DNA from: Inia geoffrensis
Lineage: Eukaryota; Chordata; Mammalia; Artiodactyla; Iniidae
Direction of reading: 5' to 3'
Assembly (NCBI GenBank): GCA_036417435.1
Contig: CM070919.1
Location: 37,185,818-37,249,817 of the forward strand
Length of the DNA stretch: 64,000 nt
Numbering within the stretch: the stretch's first letter is position 1; every line of letters starts with the position of its first letter. Made by a program: the position numbers and the translations under genes. The notes under the pieces were generated by a model, which worked only from the letters and a program-made list of their open reading frames with translations, ran no database searches and had not been told where the DNA came from. Below are positions 36,424-48,481 of this stretch, in pieces.

Positions 36424-37175
36424 TGAATCAACAACTGGAGGGTACCACAGTAGAACAATAGTAAAAAAGAGGAGGGGGGGAAAGAAAGAAAACCGGTGGA
36501 GTGGAGGGAGAGGACTTGGCTGTGGAGAGAGGGACATAAGCAATGGTGAGGTTTGGGCGGTGGGTGACGCCAATGCTCAGGACCCACAGAGCTAGAAGGG
36601 CTCTGGGCGCTGTTTGGGGCGTGGGGCTTAGGCTCAAGGAATAGAAGGGGCCCAAACGTGCCCCCCATCCCTTGTCTCAGAGGGCAGGGGACTTCACCTG
36701 AGAGCCCATCATGCTTGCTGGGCTCGTACGGGTAGGGCAAATACCCTCCTCTCCTTGCCTCTCCTTGTCAGGTAGGGCCCCTCCTGCCTACCTCTCCTAA
36801 TCACCATGGCCTCCCTCCTATGCTTCCAGGGCCCATTCGACCTGGATGGGTCTTTGGAAGGGGGGAATAGGCTTAGGAACTCAGCAAGCTCTCCGGTCCA
36901 AGGGGGTCAGGCGATCGCCTTCCACTCCTCTCCTACTCTTCCCAGAGAGTTCCTTCCAACTGCCTCTCCTGATCTCCCCAGCCTTAGCGGTGACCGTCTT
37001 GTCTGGCTTTCACTTCTCTTTCCCCTTCAGTCCCTATATGTCCTACCAGTCCACTCTGGGGTTCCTCCCATCTCCTTGGAGTTCAGAGTTCCGCACTAGC
37101 GGCAGGCTGGTGCCCTAGTTGTGGGGAGACACTAACTCCGCATCTTCCCACACTGCCATCTTGAATCCTCCCTCT
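36000..37175 (-). promoter_or_regulatory. L1 5' UTR with internal promoter (degraded)
   Basis: Upstream of ORF1 on the minus strand there is about 1.2 kb of G+C-rich L1 5' UTR. It contains an (A)n block at 36273-36294, a (TA)n array at 36379-36421 and a G/A-rich stretch near 36470-36540. In L1 this part holds an internal Pol II promoter. The inserted simple repeats suggest it has decayed. Promoter activity cannot be judged from the sequence alone. Confidence 0.7.
36379..36421. repeat. (TA)n microsatellite, about 43 bases
   Basis: This is a pure AT array in the L1 5' UTR. Confidence 0.95.
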
Positions 37176-37599
37176 ATTCTTTAAAAAACTTTACATATTC
37201 AATGAACTCTGGCAAACACTGTCACAGTCAAAAGAGATGTCTCCAAACCAAAGTTCAAACTAGTTTTATGGTTTATTATGCCCCGTTCTGATATTCAGAA
37301 AATACCTGATAGTGTTTATAGTTCAAACTCATCCAGATGGGAGCTGTATTTCAGTAACAGGAACTTGTGATTTTTTTCTTAGATGAGAGAAAGCAGCAAG
37401 TGCATTCCCTCCCCAGAGGAGGAAAAGTTGTACTTTTTGTGTCGTTGTGTTCATTCTAACCCAGATTACTGAGAGTAATGTAACCAGTTTTATATTTACC
37501 AAAAAACGGTTGATTTCACATGGCAAAATTTCCTAAGTTTACGTGCTCTTTAGGTAAAACTCCAACATGTAGTGTTAAAAAATACTATTTTCCTAACCC
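37176..37599. other. Anonymous sequence right of the L1 5' end
   Basis: There are no recognisable repeats or genes. A short minus frame at 37329-37526 has no known domain. Confidence 0.5.
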
Positions 37600-37790
37600 A
37601 GGTCTGACACAAAGTTCTAAAGGGCAGATAGTAAATCTTTTAGGCTTTGTCACAGGACCTGTGTTTCATCTACTCAACTCTGCTATTGCAGCAGGAAAGC
37701 AGCTGCAATAAAATGGTAAATGATTGAGCATGGCTGTGCTCCAATAAAACTTTATTTATTAATAGACACGGAAATTTGATGGTCATATAA
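37600..37790 (+). mobile_element. hAT-type non-autonomous DNA transposon remnant
   Basis: The segment has the phrases AGTAAATCTTTTAGGCTTTG, ACTCAACTCTGCTATTGCAG, GAAAGCAGCTGCAATAAA and GGCTGTGCTCCAATAAAACT, then TTTATTTATTAATAGAC. This is an old mammalian repeat that I assign to the hAT-Charlie group; the exact family name is not certain. It is non-coding. Confidence 0.65.
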
Positions 37791-38479
37791 TTCTCATGTC
37801 TCACAAATTTTTTTTTTAAATATCTTAACATTTAAAATTATAAAAAACATTCTTAACTTGCAGGTCCTACCAGCACAGCCTGTGGCAGAATTTGGGACAC
37901 GGGATGCAGGATGCCATGGCCTGATCTATAGAGCCACAGAGGAGCTGACACTTTTTAGAGATCAACATTCCAAAATAAACTGAATGCATTAGACACATGC
38001 CAGAAAATATTAAAAGAAAACAAATATCAAATTACCAAAGGCTCCCCATCAAGTCCTTCCCAAGTTACCTCAGGCCCCCATGCACGGCCTCCTCATCTTG
38101 GCATCCCCAGCCACCGGCAGTGAGTGAAAGCTGTCCTGTGTCCCCTGTTCTGACACGTGCAGGGCCCCCATTAATTCTGAGCAGCAACTACTTGCTGGGT
38201 ACAGTCCCTCATCCGTCAAGTCACCAGTGCATACAGTGTCTCCCACAGGGACATAAAGCCGCCTCTCCATCCCCACCGCTGGACGTGGAGTCCGCCCACT
38301 GGGTCCTGCTTCTCTGACGGCTAGTGGCCAGCAGACCGTGGCAGCTGTTTTGTGCTCTGTTCACCCAAATGTTGTTGAGGCTGTGACCAGCTCCTGAGAC
38401 TCACAGCCAAAGGTTAAGGATGACTGGCATTTCAAATCATGAACCGTCTTGTATTGACAGGGGACCGAACGCCTTCTAC
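37791..38479. other. Anonymous sequence before the second CpG-rich block
   Basis: A 106-codon + frame at 37997-38317 and an overlapping minus frame have no known domain. The rest is A+T-rich on the left side. Confidence 0.5.
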
Positions 38480-39400
38480 AAAATAATTTTATAGAACCGT
38501 TTTTACAAGGATAGAAACCTGGGCCCGTTCACACCAGAGACAAGGATCAGAGAAGGGACGTGCGGGGTGCGGCGTGGACTTGATGCCCCAGCAGCGGCCC
38601 CGCGGGCAGCACGCAGACAGCGGAGGGGCCAGAGCGTCCCGTCCTCCGGCTCTCTGGGCGCCAGACATGCAGGGAGGCGGAGCGGGAATTGGCAGCGTCC
38701 CTGTGCACCCCAGATTTAGATGGGAAGTCGGGCTCAAATGTTCGTGCTGTTGCTGGGCCGGCAGGTCCTGGAGAGGAGAGCGGGAGGAACCGGTGAAGCA
38801 GGTCCTCCCGCAACGGATGCGGCGGTGTCTTACCGGGACGGAGACCTGCTGTGTGTTCGGGGCCTCGGACGTGCTTCGCCGGCCTCGCCGCACTCTGCGC
38901 AGGGCATGCGGGGCGGCAACTACAGGGGGCGCGATGTCAAATGTCCGCAGAGTCTCCGAAGGGCAGATACCGGCGCTTCCAGTCTCGCAGCTGCGCGCCC
39001 AGGGTCCCCCGCCACCCCCGCGCCTGGACAGGCGGGGACAGGTCACCCTGGCTCCGACTCCTCTGGGTCTGAGCTGCTTGGGCGTTGAAGGGGCTCCGCG
39101 CGATGCCGGCTGTTTCTCCGCCCGAAGAAGCAGTCAAACAGCCCCCCCCCCCCCGTGGTCCCGGAGCATTCAGCCCTCCCTCTCGCCTTTTTTCCCTTCC
39201 ACAACCTCGGGGCGCCCGGACTCCCGTCCCAGGATCACGTCATGACCCCGTGCGCAGGCTCTGAGACGCTTCTGAATGGAGGCGGGCCTCGTTGTCCACC
39301 ACACGCAGGGACAGCGACGTGACCTCCGGAGGGTCTGGGTAAGTTCTGGGCAGAGAAGTGGAGGACACCTGGGGACACCTGCCCCAAGCCTTGGACACCT
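38480..39400. other. CpG-rich block, candidate CpG island
   Basis: About 0.8-0.9 kb of G+C- and CpG-rich sequence rises near 38550 and fades after 39310. It includes a 13-base C run at 39142-39154. Overlapping frames occur on both strands (223 codons on + from 38574, 185 codons on - to 38489), as is usual in CpG-rich DNA. None shows a domain that I know. No poly(A)-like end is present, unlike the block at 27.6-28.9 kb. It may be a promoter CpG island for a transcript outside my reading, or an old GC-rich retrocopy. Confidence 0.5.
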
Positions 39401-40059
39401 GTCAGTACCGCGTCCCTGCTCTCTGCCCTTCTTCCACCCTGTGTGCCCTCAAATCAAAGTGAGGTTTACTGTTCTTCACTCAAGCCCTTTGTTTTACCCT
39501 GTGCTTCTCTTTGACCTCAATTGTCGGGTCATCACTCTGTGGTCCGAACACTCTGCTGTGCTGTGTTTTGTGTTGAATGGACTCTAGATCGGGACACCAG
39601 GGTCAGACTAGGTGTTAAAGAGGGCGGGGTACTTGAGCAAATAACTGAAGTGTGCAGAGTCAACATCTCAGGAGCACACAAACCCACAGCTGCACCCTGC
39701 CCACCCAGCCGCCACCCTAATGTCTTGGGCTCCTCCTGACTAAACCCCGCAGGAGGTCTAGCTGTGCATTGGATTCTGTGCCTGTGTTTCCCTGGGTACC
39801 CTCCTGGTTCATCCCTGGCTGTGCAGACCCCACCTGCCCTCCCAACCACGTCCTCCACGAAGTTTCCCTGACTGTCTGTCACCATATAATGTGCATGCCT
39901 TTCTTCTGGAAGATGATAAACTAACAAAGCATTACTCTGTATCCATCTATTATGACCCACGCTGATTAGCCCCGTTGTTTGATTATCTGTAACTCATATT
40001 TTAGTACTTAGCTGTATTGTAAGTGTTGTGAAGAAAATTTTCAATTATGTAAACTAATG
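39401..40059. other. Anonymous sequence, possible L2 remnant
   Basis: Around 39840-39900 the text CCACGTCCTCCACGAAGTTT with CCCTGACTGTCTGTC is L2-like but weak. No gene is supported. Confidence 0.4.
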
Positions 40060-40215
40060 TCTTTCAAGTGATGCAGAAGGGTAGAGTGGCCAGCAAAAAC
40101 ATGACCCCTCAAGTGGCCCAAGCCCTAATCCCCAGTATGAAGATGTAAAGTCACCTGGCAAAACGGATTTGTGTAGGGTGATTAAGTTAAGGATCTTGAG
40201 CTGGGGAGATCCTCT
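40060..40215 (+). mobile_element. MaLR/MLT-like LTR fragment
   Basis: The order CCCAAGCCCTAATCCCCAGT, GTAAAGTCACCTGGCAAAAC, then GGTGATTAAGTTAAGGATCT and GATCCTCTTGGGTTATTTGC follows the middle of a MaLR-type LTR. Its continuation to the right is unclear. Confidence 0.7.
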
Positions 40216-41269
40216 TGGGTTATTTGCAGTGGTGCACTGCAAAAATCTGAAGCCATTACCTGCTGGGGGTTAGAATTCGGGATGCTGGTTGATTTGCATT
40301 TGCTTCAATCAACAAGGGTATCAGCCTGCCCCTGGACAGAGGGCTGGCCAGGCCACCCTGTCACCTTCCCCTCACAGACAGCCTCCTGTCATTCCACCTT
40401 GACTCTGCCTGTTCCATTGCCTCATGGTGATGCCCTACATGTCAAAGCCACTGCTGTTCCTTGGCTGACATCATGAGGTAGATAAGTTCTTCCTGATAGT
40501 GAACAGCCCTGAGGACGTGAGTTATGTGTCCAGCCCTGATCTCAAGGCAACAGTGATGAACAGTGACCTGGTTAACATGGCCATATTGTAAGGGTGGGCA
40601 GAGGGGGCAAAAATGCTTGTGACCAGGGAAGTCACACACAACACGACGTGAAGGTAAGCATGGAGTGAAGTTCCCTAGAGTCTCAGGATACTGAGAGCAG
40701 GCCAGACCCCAGGAGAAGCAGAGCCTTCAAAGCAGATGGAAAGAAAATGTGAAAACTGGGTCATGAATGGGAACCAAAGGCAGTGAAGGCTCCGCAAGAA
40801 GAAAGCAAGTGAAGAAAGAGAAGAGATATTAAGAAGGGACGGAGTACACAGCACCTGGGGGAGTGATGATGGATGGAATCACAGGAAAAGAGGCGAGAAA
40901 TGGAGAAGACAGGAGAAGGGCTCCAGGACAGCAGAGGTCAGGCAAGGGTCCCACAAGGGATGCACAACTACAGCCCGCCTGCCGCCTGCCAGTCATTGAG
41001 GGGGAAAGCTCTTGTGCAGCACGAAAACTTATTAATACTACAACCCTGGTTAATGAAATCCTCAACTAATGTCATTGCTTCAAAAATCTCACATAAGTAC
41101 TTATTTTTACTTTTGTTTTTGTTTTTGTTTGTTTGTGTATTTTTTTTTTTTTTTTTTTTTTTGTATAAAGACCTGAGCTTTGACTGATCTCGTGATGCAC
41201 CTGATAACTCAGCTTATAATTACAGATGGACCTGGGGTGCCTCTAAGGTCTGCCTCGTGGGAGCTGTGA
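40216..41269. other. Anonymous sequence with a 23-base poly(T)
   Basis: No gene is seen. Pure T runs from 41140 to 41162, after a TTTTG-rich stretch. Frames at 40829-41187 on both strands have no recognised domain. Confidence 0.5.
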
Positions 41270-41415
41270 CTCAGGGCATGTCCCTCAGACCCCACACCCC
41301 TCAAGCCTCAGTGACCTTATGTGTAATATGGACATGATAATATTGTCTTGCTTATTAAGTAAGAAATTTCCTGTAAAATTCCACAGCATCTTGGACATGA
41401 TAGGCATACAGTGTC
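41270..41415 (+). mobile_element. MIR SINE fragment, + strand
   Basis: The MIR sense order is present: CATGTCCCTCAGACC, then AAGCCTCAGTGACCTTATGT, GTAATATGGACATGATAATA and CATCTTGGACATGATAGGCA. MIR is an ancient tRNA-derived SINE. Confidence 0.65.
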
Positions 41416-41799
41416 ATCTTATTATGTATTTTATATTTCCAGTGTGAAAGTAGAGACACTTTAAAAAGGGCATCCTGCTGACTGGACTGGGTACAGAGAT
41501 GGATTTTCTTTACCTCAAGGGATGAATCCTTACAACAATTAGCTTCACTGAGTTTTCAGTTTTCTCCATCTTGGCCTGCACTCTTAGTCCTGCCTAGTTA
41601 CTCTCTCCTTCCCTCTTTCAGATGTTATCAATGTTGGTGTCTCTTCAGTGTTGACTTTGGTCTCCAGTTGTGGCCAGAGTGAAATGGCAGTCATCCACCA
41701 GGGGAACACCTGACCAAGATGAAAGTAGATAGGTGCTAGCTGTCTTGTAAACAGGGAGGTATCAGAGCTCAATTGTGGTTGATGACATTTCTAAGACAA
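41416..41799. other. Anonymous sequence
   Basis: There is no clear gene or repeat in this interval. Confidence 0.45.
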
Positions 41800-42420
41800 T
41801 TTAAGAATCAAAATAGAGTAACTATGCTTCAAGCATCCATATAGAGTCGACTGGCCATTGTCGATGTGGTTTTATATACATCTCTGCATCACTGAGAACT
41901 TGAAATTTTGGAGTTGTATCAATCTCAAGGACACGACCAGCCATTTTCCAAACAATGTCTGCCAGCAGCTACCAGTTGCAACCCTGGAATTTCAAAATCA
42001 CCCTCATTCAAAACTATACATTGGTTTTGAACCCAAACCAATCCTTGATTAATAAGCCTCTTACATCTTGTAAATTCATCCTACTTCTTGACAAACAATT
42101 TATGTAACCTTGCATTTTTTTAGCTTTATACACTTTCCCCATTTTGTAGTCTGTGGGAACACAGTTCAAGTGCTTCTTGGATGTGTGTCTTCTGAGCTAC
42201 AGTCCTAAGAAACTCCAAATAAAAATTATTTGTTTCAAGCAGGACATTGTTCTAGGAATTTACAGTCAACACAGGGGTGGTTTTCTCTCTGCTTCCTGTG
42301 TCGTTGACATCATTCCCCGCGAGGCCAAAATTTACACAGTGTTTCTTCCCAGGACCTGTGCTGACCCTTCATTGATGAAAAAGTTCTTCAGCCGATCAAT
42401 TTACCCTTAACATGTAGCTA
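41800..42420 (+). mobile_element. ERV LTR candidate, + orientation
   Basis: The segment has a TTTATACACTTTCCCC box, the typical post-TATA GGGAACACAGTTCAAGTGC region and an AATAAA at about 42219-42225. This is followed by a 3' region with CAGGACCTGTGCTGACCC. The left end is uncertain. It is not the same family as the minus-orientation LTRs at 44.3 and 48.5 kb. Confidence 0.55.
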
Positions 42421-42529
42421 TTTTACAGATGTTTTCTTACACATATTGATACTTATGTAACTTGATGCTCTATATTTTGGCAAATCAGTTGACAATTTTT
42501 CAAAGCCTTAAAAAACAAAATTCAACAAG

Positions 42530-43200
42530 TAAAAGTTAAACATCCTATTGGCTTTATTCAGTGATTCTTGAATGAGGCACCATCTGGTCTAGCATACAGA
42601 AAGGAGCTCCAAGAGCTAAAGAAGACAAGAGGTTTTACAGGCGGAAGGGAGCAGAGACAAGAGAGTTAGACTAGGCAGCTGGGTTGTTCCTAGTCGCAAG
42701 GACCCTTCCCTTTAGGGGATGGGAGGGGTCATGCGGTCAGATGACCTAACCGGTGCTGATCAGAAGATGCTAATTGGATAGTTCATGATTCCATTTTGGG
42801 AGATCAAAAATCTCTTCCTGTTGACTTATATGTCACATAATTGATACCCATACTCTCTCTGTCTTCTCATGGCAGTGCAGTGCCCCTGCTTCCGTCCATA
42901 AGCTCTCTGAAACTGGTCATCTCCATCCATTCAGCAGAGTGAGTGACATGCTTAGGTTTAGCCCGCTTCTTGCACAACAGCCAGGAATGTGGGGGAGGAA
43001 TCAAATTCTCACCAGAGAGATCAGAATAAAAATCTCATCCACTTACTGATGGTGAAACCTTGGTAGTCTCAAACAAAGCCATCCTTGGCTGAAACTGCCT
43101 ACTATTGTTGATCTTGCACATTTGTGCTTCGTGGTTTGAAGTGTTTTCTTCTGTGATGAATTGATTATTAAGTGTTCCATATACTACACCGTGTGCAGGA
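42530..43200 (-). mobile_element. ERV LTR candidate, - orientation
   Basis: On the + strand there is CCTATTGGCTTTATTCAGTG near the left end. On the minus strand this reads as an AATAAAGCC polyadenylation site followed by a short 3' tail. To the right are blocks of LTR appearance (AAAGAAGACAAGAGGTTTTA, TGCTAATTGGATAGTTCATG). The family is not assigned and the right boundary is approximate. Confidence 0.5.
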
Positions 43201-43889
43201 TTTTCACTCTAGACTTGTCCTAATGATCAAGAGATGAGAAGACTAAACAAGCCTGCCTGATTTATTAAAGATTGATTCTATACAAGTTTTCTCATTAAAT
43301 CTCAGTCACATAACTAAAAGCAAGCACAGTGAAATAAAACCACAGCTCTGGCATCACAATTCTGTGTAGATCTATACTGTAAAAGTAAACCTTGTCACCA
43401 GAGTTTCCTTTCATCCATAGTTGCCATATTTGTAATGGTTATTACCATGGTGATGGGCTGCTTTGGCTTTTTATACCAGAAGGGTGATGGCTGGAGGCTA
43501 GTCTTTTTGAGCACAGGCTCAAAAGAACCCATGTTATCCTACAAAAGTATATCCCATCTGTGCCTGGAAATATCTAATTTCCCTTGGTGACTAGTTTTAA
43601 GCCCCAGTTGTATGGGATTGCTTTAACATCAACGTGGCAACAATAAAAAAAAAAAAAAAAAATCCATTTTTGTGTGATGTCAATTGGTTTGCTCTAAATT
43701 GTGTAACTGATTAATCACATGATCAATTTGCAAAGTAATTCTTTCCACACTGTAAGTCCTCTCGGGACTTGACCTGATACATTTTTGGTTGTGAATCTTT
43801 TTACATAATGTGGAAAAAACACAAAATTGGAGGGATTACCTGGAGAAAGCAACTTTGTATTTGCTTACATCCCTAAGTTATTACAGCCA
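43201..43889. other. Anonymous sequence with an A run
   Basis: There is an A run at 43647-43661. No gene or clear repeat is seen. Confidence 0.5.
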
Positions 43890-44250
43890 TGAGAAACCAA
43901 ACTCATAGAAATAGAGAAAGGAATGGTGGTTTCCAGGTTGGGGTAAAGAGTGAGGGGTTGCTAAAAGGGAACAAAAATTCAAGTATAAGATGGATAAGGT
44001 CTTATGATCTAATGTAAACCACGGTAACTATGGTTGATTGCGCTGTTTTTGTAACTGAAATTTGTTAAGAGGTTGAAACCTAAATGTTCTCTGACACACA
44101 CACAATGATAAATATGTGAGGAGACGGATGTGTTAATTCACTAGGCGGTGGGCATCTTTTCACATTTACACATATTTTAGATCAACATGATGTATACTTT
44201 GAATATCTTACAATTTTATGTTAATCCTACCTCAATTAATCTGAAATTTT
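43890..44250 (+). mobile_element. Old L1 3' end, + strand
   Basis: The order ACCAAACTCATAGAAATAGA, GGAATGGTGGTTTCCAGG, GGTAAAGAGTGAGGGGTTGC, then ACTGAAATTTGTTAAGAGG and GTGTTAATTCACTAGGCGG is that of an L1M 3' end. It is inert. Confidence 0.82.
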
Positions 44251-44261
44251 AAAACAGATAT

Positions 44262-44955
44262 TGTTGCCGAACGAGGTTCACTTGCCTGATGCACAGCAAG
44301 CCAAACACTGAGATGCCAAGTTTGCAGCAGAGAAGTGTTATTCATGAAGCAGCCAAGTGAGGAGATAGGAGAACAAATCTCAGATCCACCTCCCCATAGG
44401 TGAGGGCTCAGGATATTTACAGCATAAAGAAGCAAGGCGACCTTAGGCATGAAGAAAGGTGATTGGCACTGAGGTAAAATTGAGGTCATCAGTGTTCTTC
44501 CCAGTTGTGTCTGGATCACAGGCTTCTATGAGTTGCATGTTCATAAATTGAGGGACTGAACATGTTCTGAGATTGGAGGTTTAGGCCTTCTGACATCAAA
44601 TCCTCATTCATCAGATCCCTGGGCAGACCCAGTTTTAGGGGTGGTGGAGCCCAACCAGTCTTAGTTAGCTGGAACTGAACAGGAACCAACTCTAAGTTCC
44701 TGTAAAACTACTTAAACCTCCCTGTTACTATAGTGACCCATAGTCGGAGGCGTTACCTACAGCGGTGGTTAAGGTGTTTTGTTATATATTACCTAGGTTA
44801 TGTGAAGCTTGGGGTGTATGGAATTAAAGAAAGGGAAAAAATAACTAAAGTGAGTTCAATCAGCAGAGGCAGGTTTTCAAAACGCTATTCCCTTATCTGC
44901 TGCTCTGTAACACAAGCTCAAACATTTCTCTTAGTCACTACTTTCTGTTAACCCA
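44262..44955 (-). mobile_element. ERV LTR, - orientation (family X, copy 1)
   Basis: The + strand reads from TGTTGCCGAACGAGG to CTTTCTGTTAACCCA, so in minus orientation the LTR begins TGGGTTAACAG and ends CGGCAACA. It aligns along its length with 48482-49079: shared blocks include AGGAGAACAA and TCTCAGATC with CTCCCCA, a GCATAAAGA or GGATAAAGA block, CAAAACATT-like spacing, and TCTGTTAA-CCCA ends. The copies are well diverged. The family is like an artiodactyl ERV LTR type, not named here. Confidence 0.7.
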
Positions 44956-47900
44956 GAAAAGGACATGGTTTCAGTAGCACATCCATGAAAAATTGAAGGT
45001 GATATTAGTGTCTAGCTCCATAACACAGGATTATAGGAACTGAGTCAAACATCACACGATCCAAAAAGTCCCCCTGGCTGACAGTATCTGAGCAAGCCTT
45101 ATTTATTACTCATTTCTGAATTACCAAGTTTACCTGCATTGGTGGATTAGTGCATGATTTACAAAGAGTTGCACACGGGAAACTTTCTAGAGTGTTCGAT
45201 CCTATTCTCCCAAAGTAAAGTGCTACATTTGGAGATTATCCTTTGTGCAGACTCCTTTGATTTTTTTTAATAAATTATATTGTTAACAGACATAGGGAGA
45301 TATCATGAAATAATTTTCTCTATTTTTTAAATTATTTTCTTCAATATGACCCTTTCTCTAGTTAGCAAGAGGCACGTATGTTGCCTCAAAAAGGAGTAGG
45401 TTTCTATCACAAGAATGTAAAGAGAAAGAATGGTCCAATGTTCTGCTTTTATATTTTCAAAATAAGGTATTTAAGTCCAAACTGGAAATAGTTGTTTTCA
45501 AATGCTATCCCTTTCATTTGGAAGAGGTGAAATTCGCTGAATGAAGACAAGACTCTAGAAAATAATAATGAGGACACTCTGATAGAAGAGCAGCACAGTG
45601 ATAACCTTCCCAGCAATAGGAGGAAACAGGAAGAGAATGACACAGACCACACTGTCCAGGAGAGGAGAGAAGATTCATTCTGGCAGAGAGAGAAGTGGGT
45701 GGACAGAGGGCTGACATTGGAGGGTTTGTGGTTTCATGTATAAGGGGACCTTACTGGGTTACTGATGGGGAATGAGAATCATCGTGGAGAGAAATCATCC
45801 CTCATCAGCAGTGTGAGGGCATCAGGAAACTCCATTGAGACCTGTAGACCAGCTGCTGTCTATGAGTGAGCACCGGCCACCACTGCCCAGGGGCACATTG
45901 TCTGTCCTTGTCTTTGAAGTTTCCGGTGGTGCTGGTAACTGCTGTGCTCGTGTCTCCTGGACCATGCATCAGAAGCCCTGACCATCCCTTCCCTGATCTT
46001 CTTTGAACCCTAACTGAAAATTTTCCCTCTTCCATGACCTGGAGTGTTGTAAACATTCCAATGGCTTGCAAAGTCAGACACAATATGGAAGAAGAAGGAA
46101 GAAACTGGAATAAAATGTCATTAACAATTTTTTTTGAACACAAATTGTTTCAAAGAACTGAATCTGTTTTCTGAGGGGACGGGATGTCCACTGTGGTAGG
46201 TGAGGCCCAATGTCGGCTGGGAACTCAGCAGAAGGACTCTCTGAAGTAGGGTCTGGGATCCATATGAATGCTGGAAATAGAGTCCCTGGATGACGGTGGG
46301 AAGTGACAGCGATTAATGAGAGCTGCTGGGACGGGATGTGGCTCTGCTCCCTTCTGGGCACAGACATCAGGTTTCAGGGTAATGAAGCTCTGGGGAACGA
46401 GTCTTGGCAGGAGTTGTAGCCAGGGAAGGAGCCCATGCTTTTCTCCCCATATTAGTGGCAGCTGCTCCTGATCTGGGACTGCCGGGTCACCTGCTGTACT
46501 TCTCCTGGAGAGAGGTTCTGCCTGAGCTGACGGCTGAGGCCTGAGCTCTCTTATGGAGACAGGGGAGAGGGCTGGTCTGTGCTGGGAAGAAGCAGACCCT
46601 TCGGGGAAACTAAGAAACCTGGTGGCAGGCTGGCCACGAAGTAATGATTCTATGCCACACCCTTTGGAAGGAGGAAAGGGTCACCTCAGGGACAGAATGC
46701 ATTTGGAAGGGCTCACAAGTTTACTCGGGAAGCATGTCATGGGAACAATTTTTATGTTTAGTCTTTAAACTAAACGGAGGCTTCTGGGTTATTGGGCCTG
46801 AGATGGAGCCCCAGATATGAGTCACGTGGGGTCCAGTTTTGTGATTGAGATGCTGCTGAGCGGGTGGGGACCGCCCTGTGTGGACAATCCCTTATTAAGC
46901 TGACACAACACCTGCAATGTCCCTTCAAACAGGCGGGGGGACACTTGACACTCTGGAGGCATCAGGTTATTGAAGAAAGAGCCCCCGTTGCTTGTTTTTG
47001 ACTAAGAGAGGACAGTGGTGACAGTCATCCAAGGGCTGATGATGAAAACCTGCAACACTGTAAAGGATACATTGTCCTTTGGTGTCACTTCACTGTGCTA
47101 TACTGTACCTTAAAATTTGCTTTAGATTTCATTCTTGTTAAAAAAAATATGGAGAATGAAAGAAAATCAGGGATAACTGGGGTGGGTACTCTTGGTGCTT
47201 GATCCATTTCCTTTTTGAAAAAATAAAGTAGGCCAGTGCCTGAGATGACATATGGAATGCCTGATATAATCACCATTAAATATCTAGTTTCCATGCGCTG
47301 AAGGTGATTTCCACCCCATGTGCGCTCAGTAAGACAAGTGCACTGCTCCTGTGTGATGCAGGTAATGGCAGTGGGAAGGGCAGGAATGGAATCATGAGGG
47401 TGGATGAGCAGGTGGGATTTCTTATTTCAACGCCGTGAGTCTCTGAAGAATTTGTGGGTGGGTCACAGTTAAAGTGTCGGTGCTGGCCCAAGAGATGGTG
47501 TGAACTGTACTTTATGGATGGGTAAGTGAAGAACCCTATTCAGAAGTAGCATTTATCTACAGATCCAGGAAAGAAACTAGAGATTTTTGGCTTTTTCAGA
47601 AGGCTGCATTAGCCACGTGTGCCTGATATGTTGGCACTGATCCCTGCGCTTTAAACCCAGGCTCACCCACCAAATATAATGGCGTTTATAAATGAGGAGG
47701 TGATGAGAGGCATGTGGGTGGTGACTTGGATCCTTATTTAGAGAGCGCCCTAAGTGGCTTCCATGGTTGGGTGCAGCTACACACTACAGATTTTGTTGTT
47801 CCTGATATGTCTTCTGATCCCTTTCACTATATCAGGTTCCACAAGTCTCATCTTTTGCAGCATCCGGTTTCTACCACAAGCCCCCAAAGATCATGTCCTT

Positions 47901-48481
47901 TAAAGAGGCCGCCTGCTTCTCCATCATGCTGCTGGCCTGAGACTGCCCCCTGGCCCATAGCCATTTCCAAGCCCTTGCTTTTTGACATTCTCACAGCTAA
48001 TGCTCTGACACCAAAAGTTAATTTTTCTCACTATTTACCACTCATGTCAGCCTTCAGGTTCTGGGTGTGGATCCCCCCTTAGGGTGTCTGTCGATAACCA
48101 CCACCAGGGTCCAACACACTGGCCTCCTTTCCTTCTGGTCTCTGCCTGGCACTCAGCTCTGCTGGGGGCTCTCGGGCTGACTCTTATATGGATGTCTAGC
48201 AAGGCAGTGCACTGTTTGTGCATGGACTCTGGGAGGGTATGTGCTTCCTTTTTGGAATTTTAAAACTTGTAATATGGAGAGATTCTAACGGAACTAGCCA
48301 CTGTACATCTTCACTTACAGAATTCCAGACTTCTTCAAGGTAAACCAATATCAATGACCCAGCCTAATTCAACAGGGAAGTGAAGAGCCACTTCTGCTCC
48401 ACTCTGGTCCCAGGTAAGAGGAGCTTTTATCAACGTCAAGAAAAGAAACATGGGTGCTCCTCTTACTGAACCAGGTTCTTG
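44956..48481. other. Anonymous interval between two related LTRs
   Basis: No gag, pol or env motif is recognised on the minus strand, where a provirus joining the two LTRs would run. Minus frames at 45805-46143 and 46074-46367 (112 and 97 codons) and a 122-codon + frame at 47714-48082 have no domain I know. A short old L1-like piece may lie near 47085-47150 on the + strand (GTGTCACTTCACTGTGCTAT, then ACTGTACCTTAAAATTTGC). No primer-binding-site motif is visible left of the right LTR. Confidence 0.5.

Larger units (their letters stand above)
30326..37175 (-). mobile_element. Near full-length L1, - strand, with two SINE insertions
   Basis: A LINE-1 retrotransposon lies on the minus strand. The 3' end is at about 30326-30345, with a UTR containing TTGTTGTGCAACAGAAACAA on the minus strand and a short A tail. 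The order then runs through ORF2 and ORF1 to a 5' UTR that ends at about 37175 (minus-strand start near GGATTCAAGATGGCAGTGTG). Total length is about 6.85 kb, or about 6.3 kb without the SINEs and their duplications (31289-31498 and 33475-33805). Both ORFs are broken, so the copy cannot move by itself. A clean target-site duplication was not found by eye. Confidence 0.95.

Noticed and set aside
38489..39245. Frames of 185 and 223 codons on opposite strands
   Set aside because: They overlap one another, depend on composition, and have no known domain or signal.
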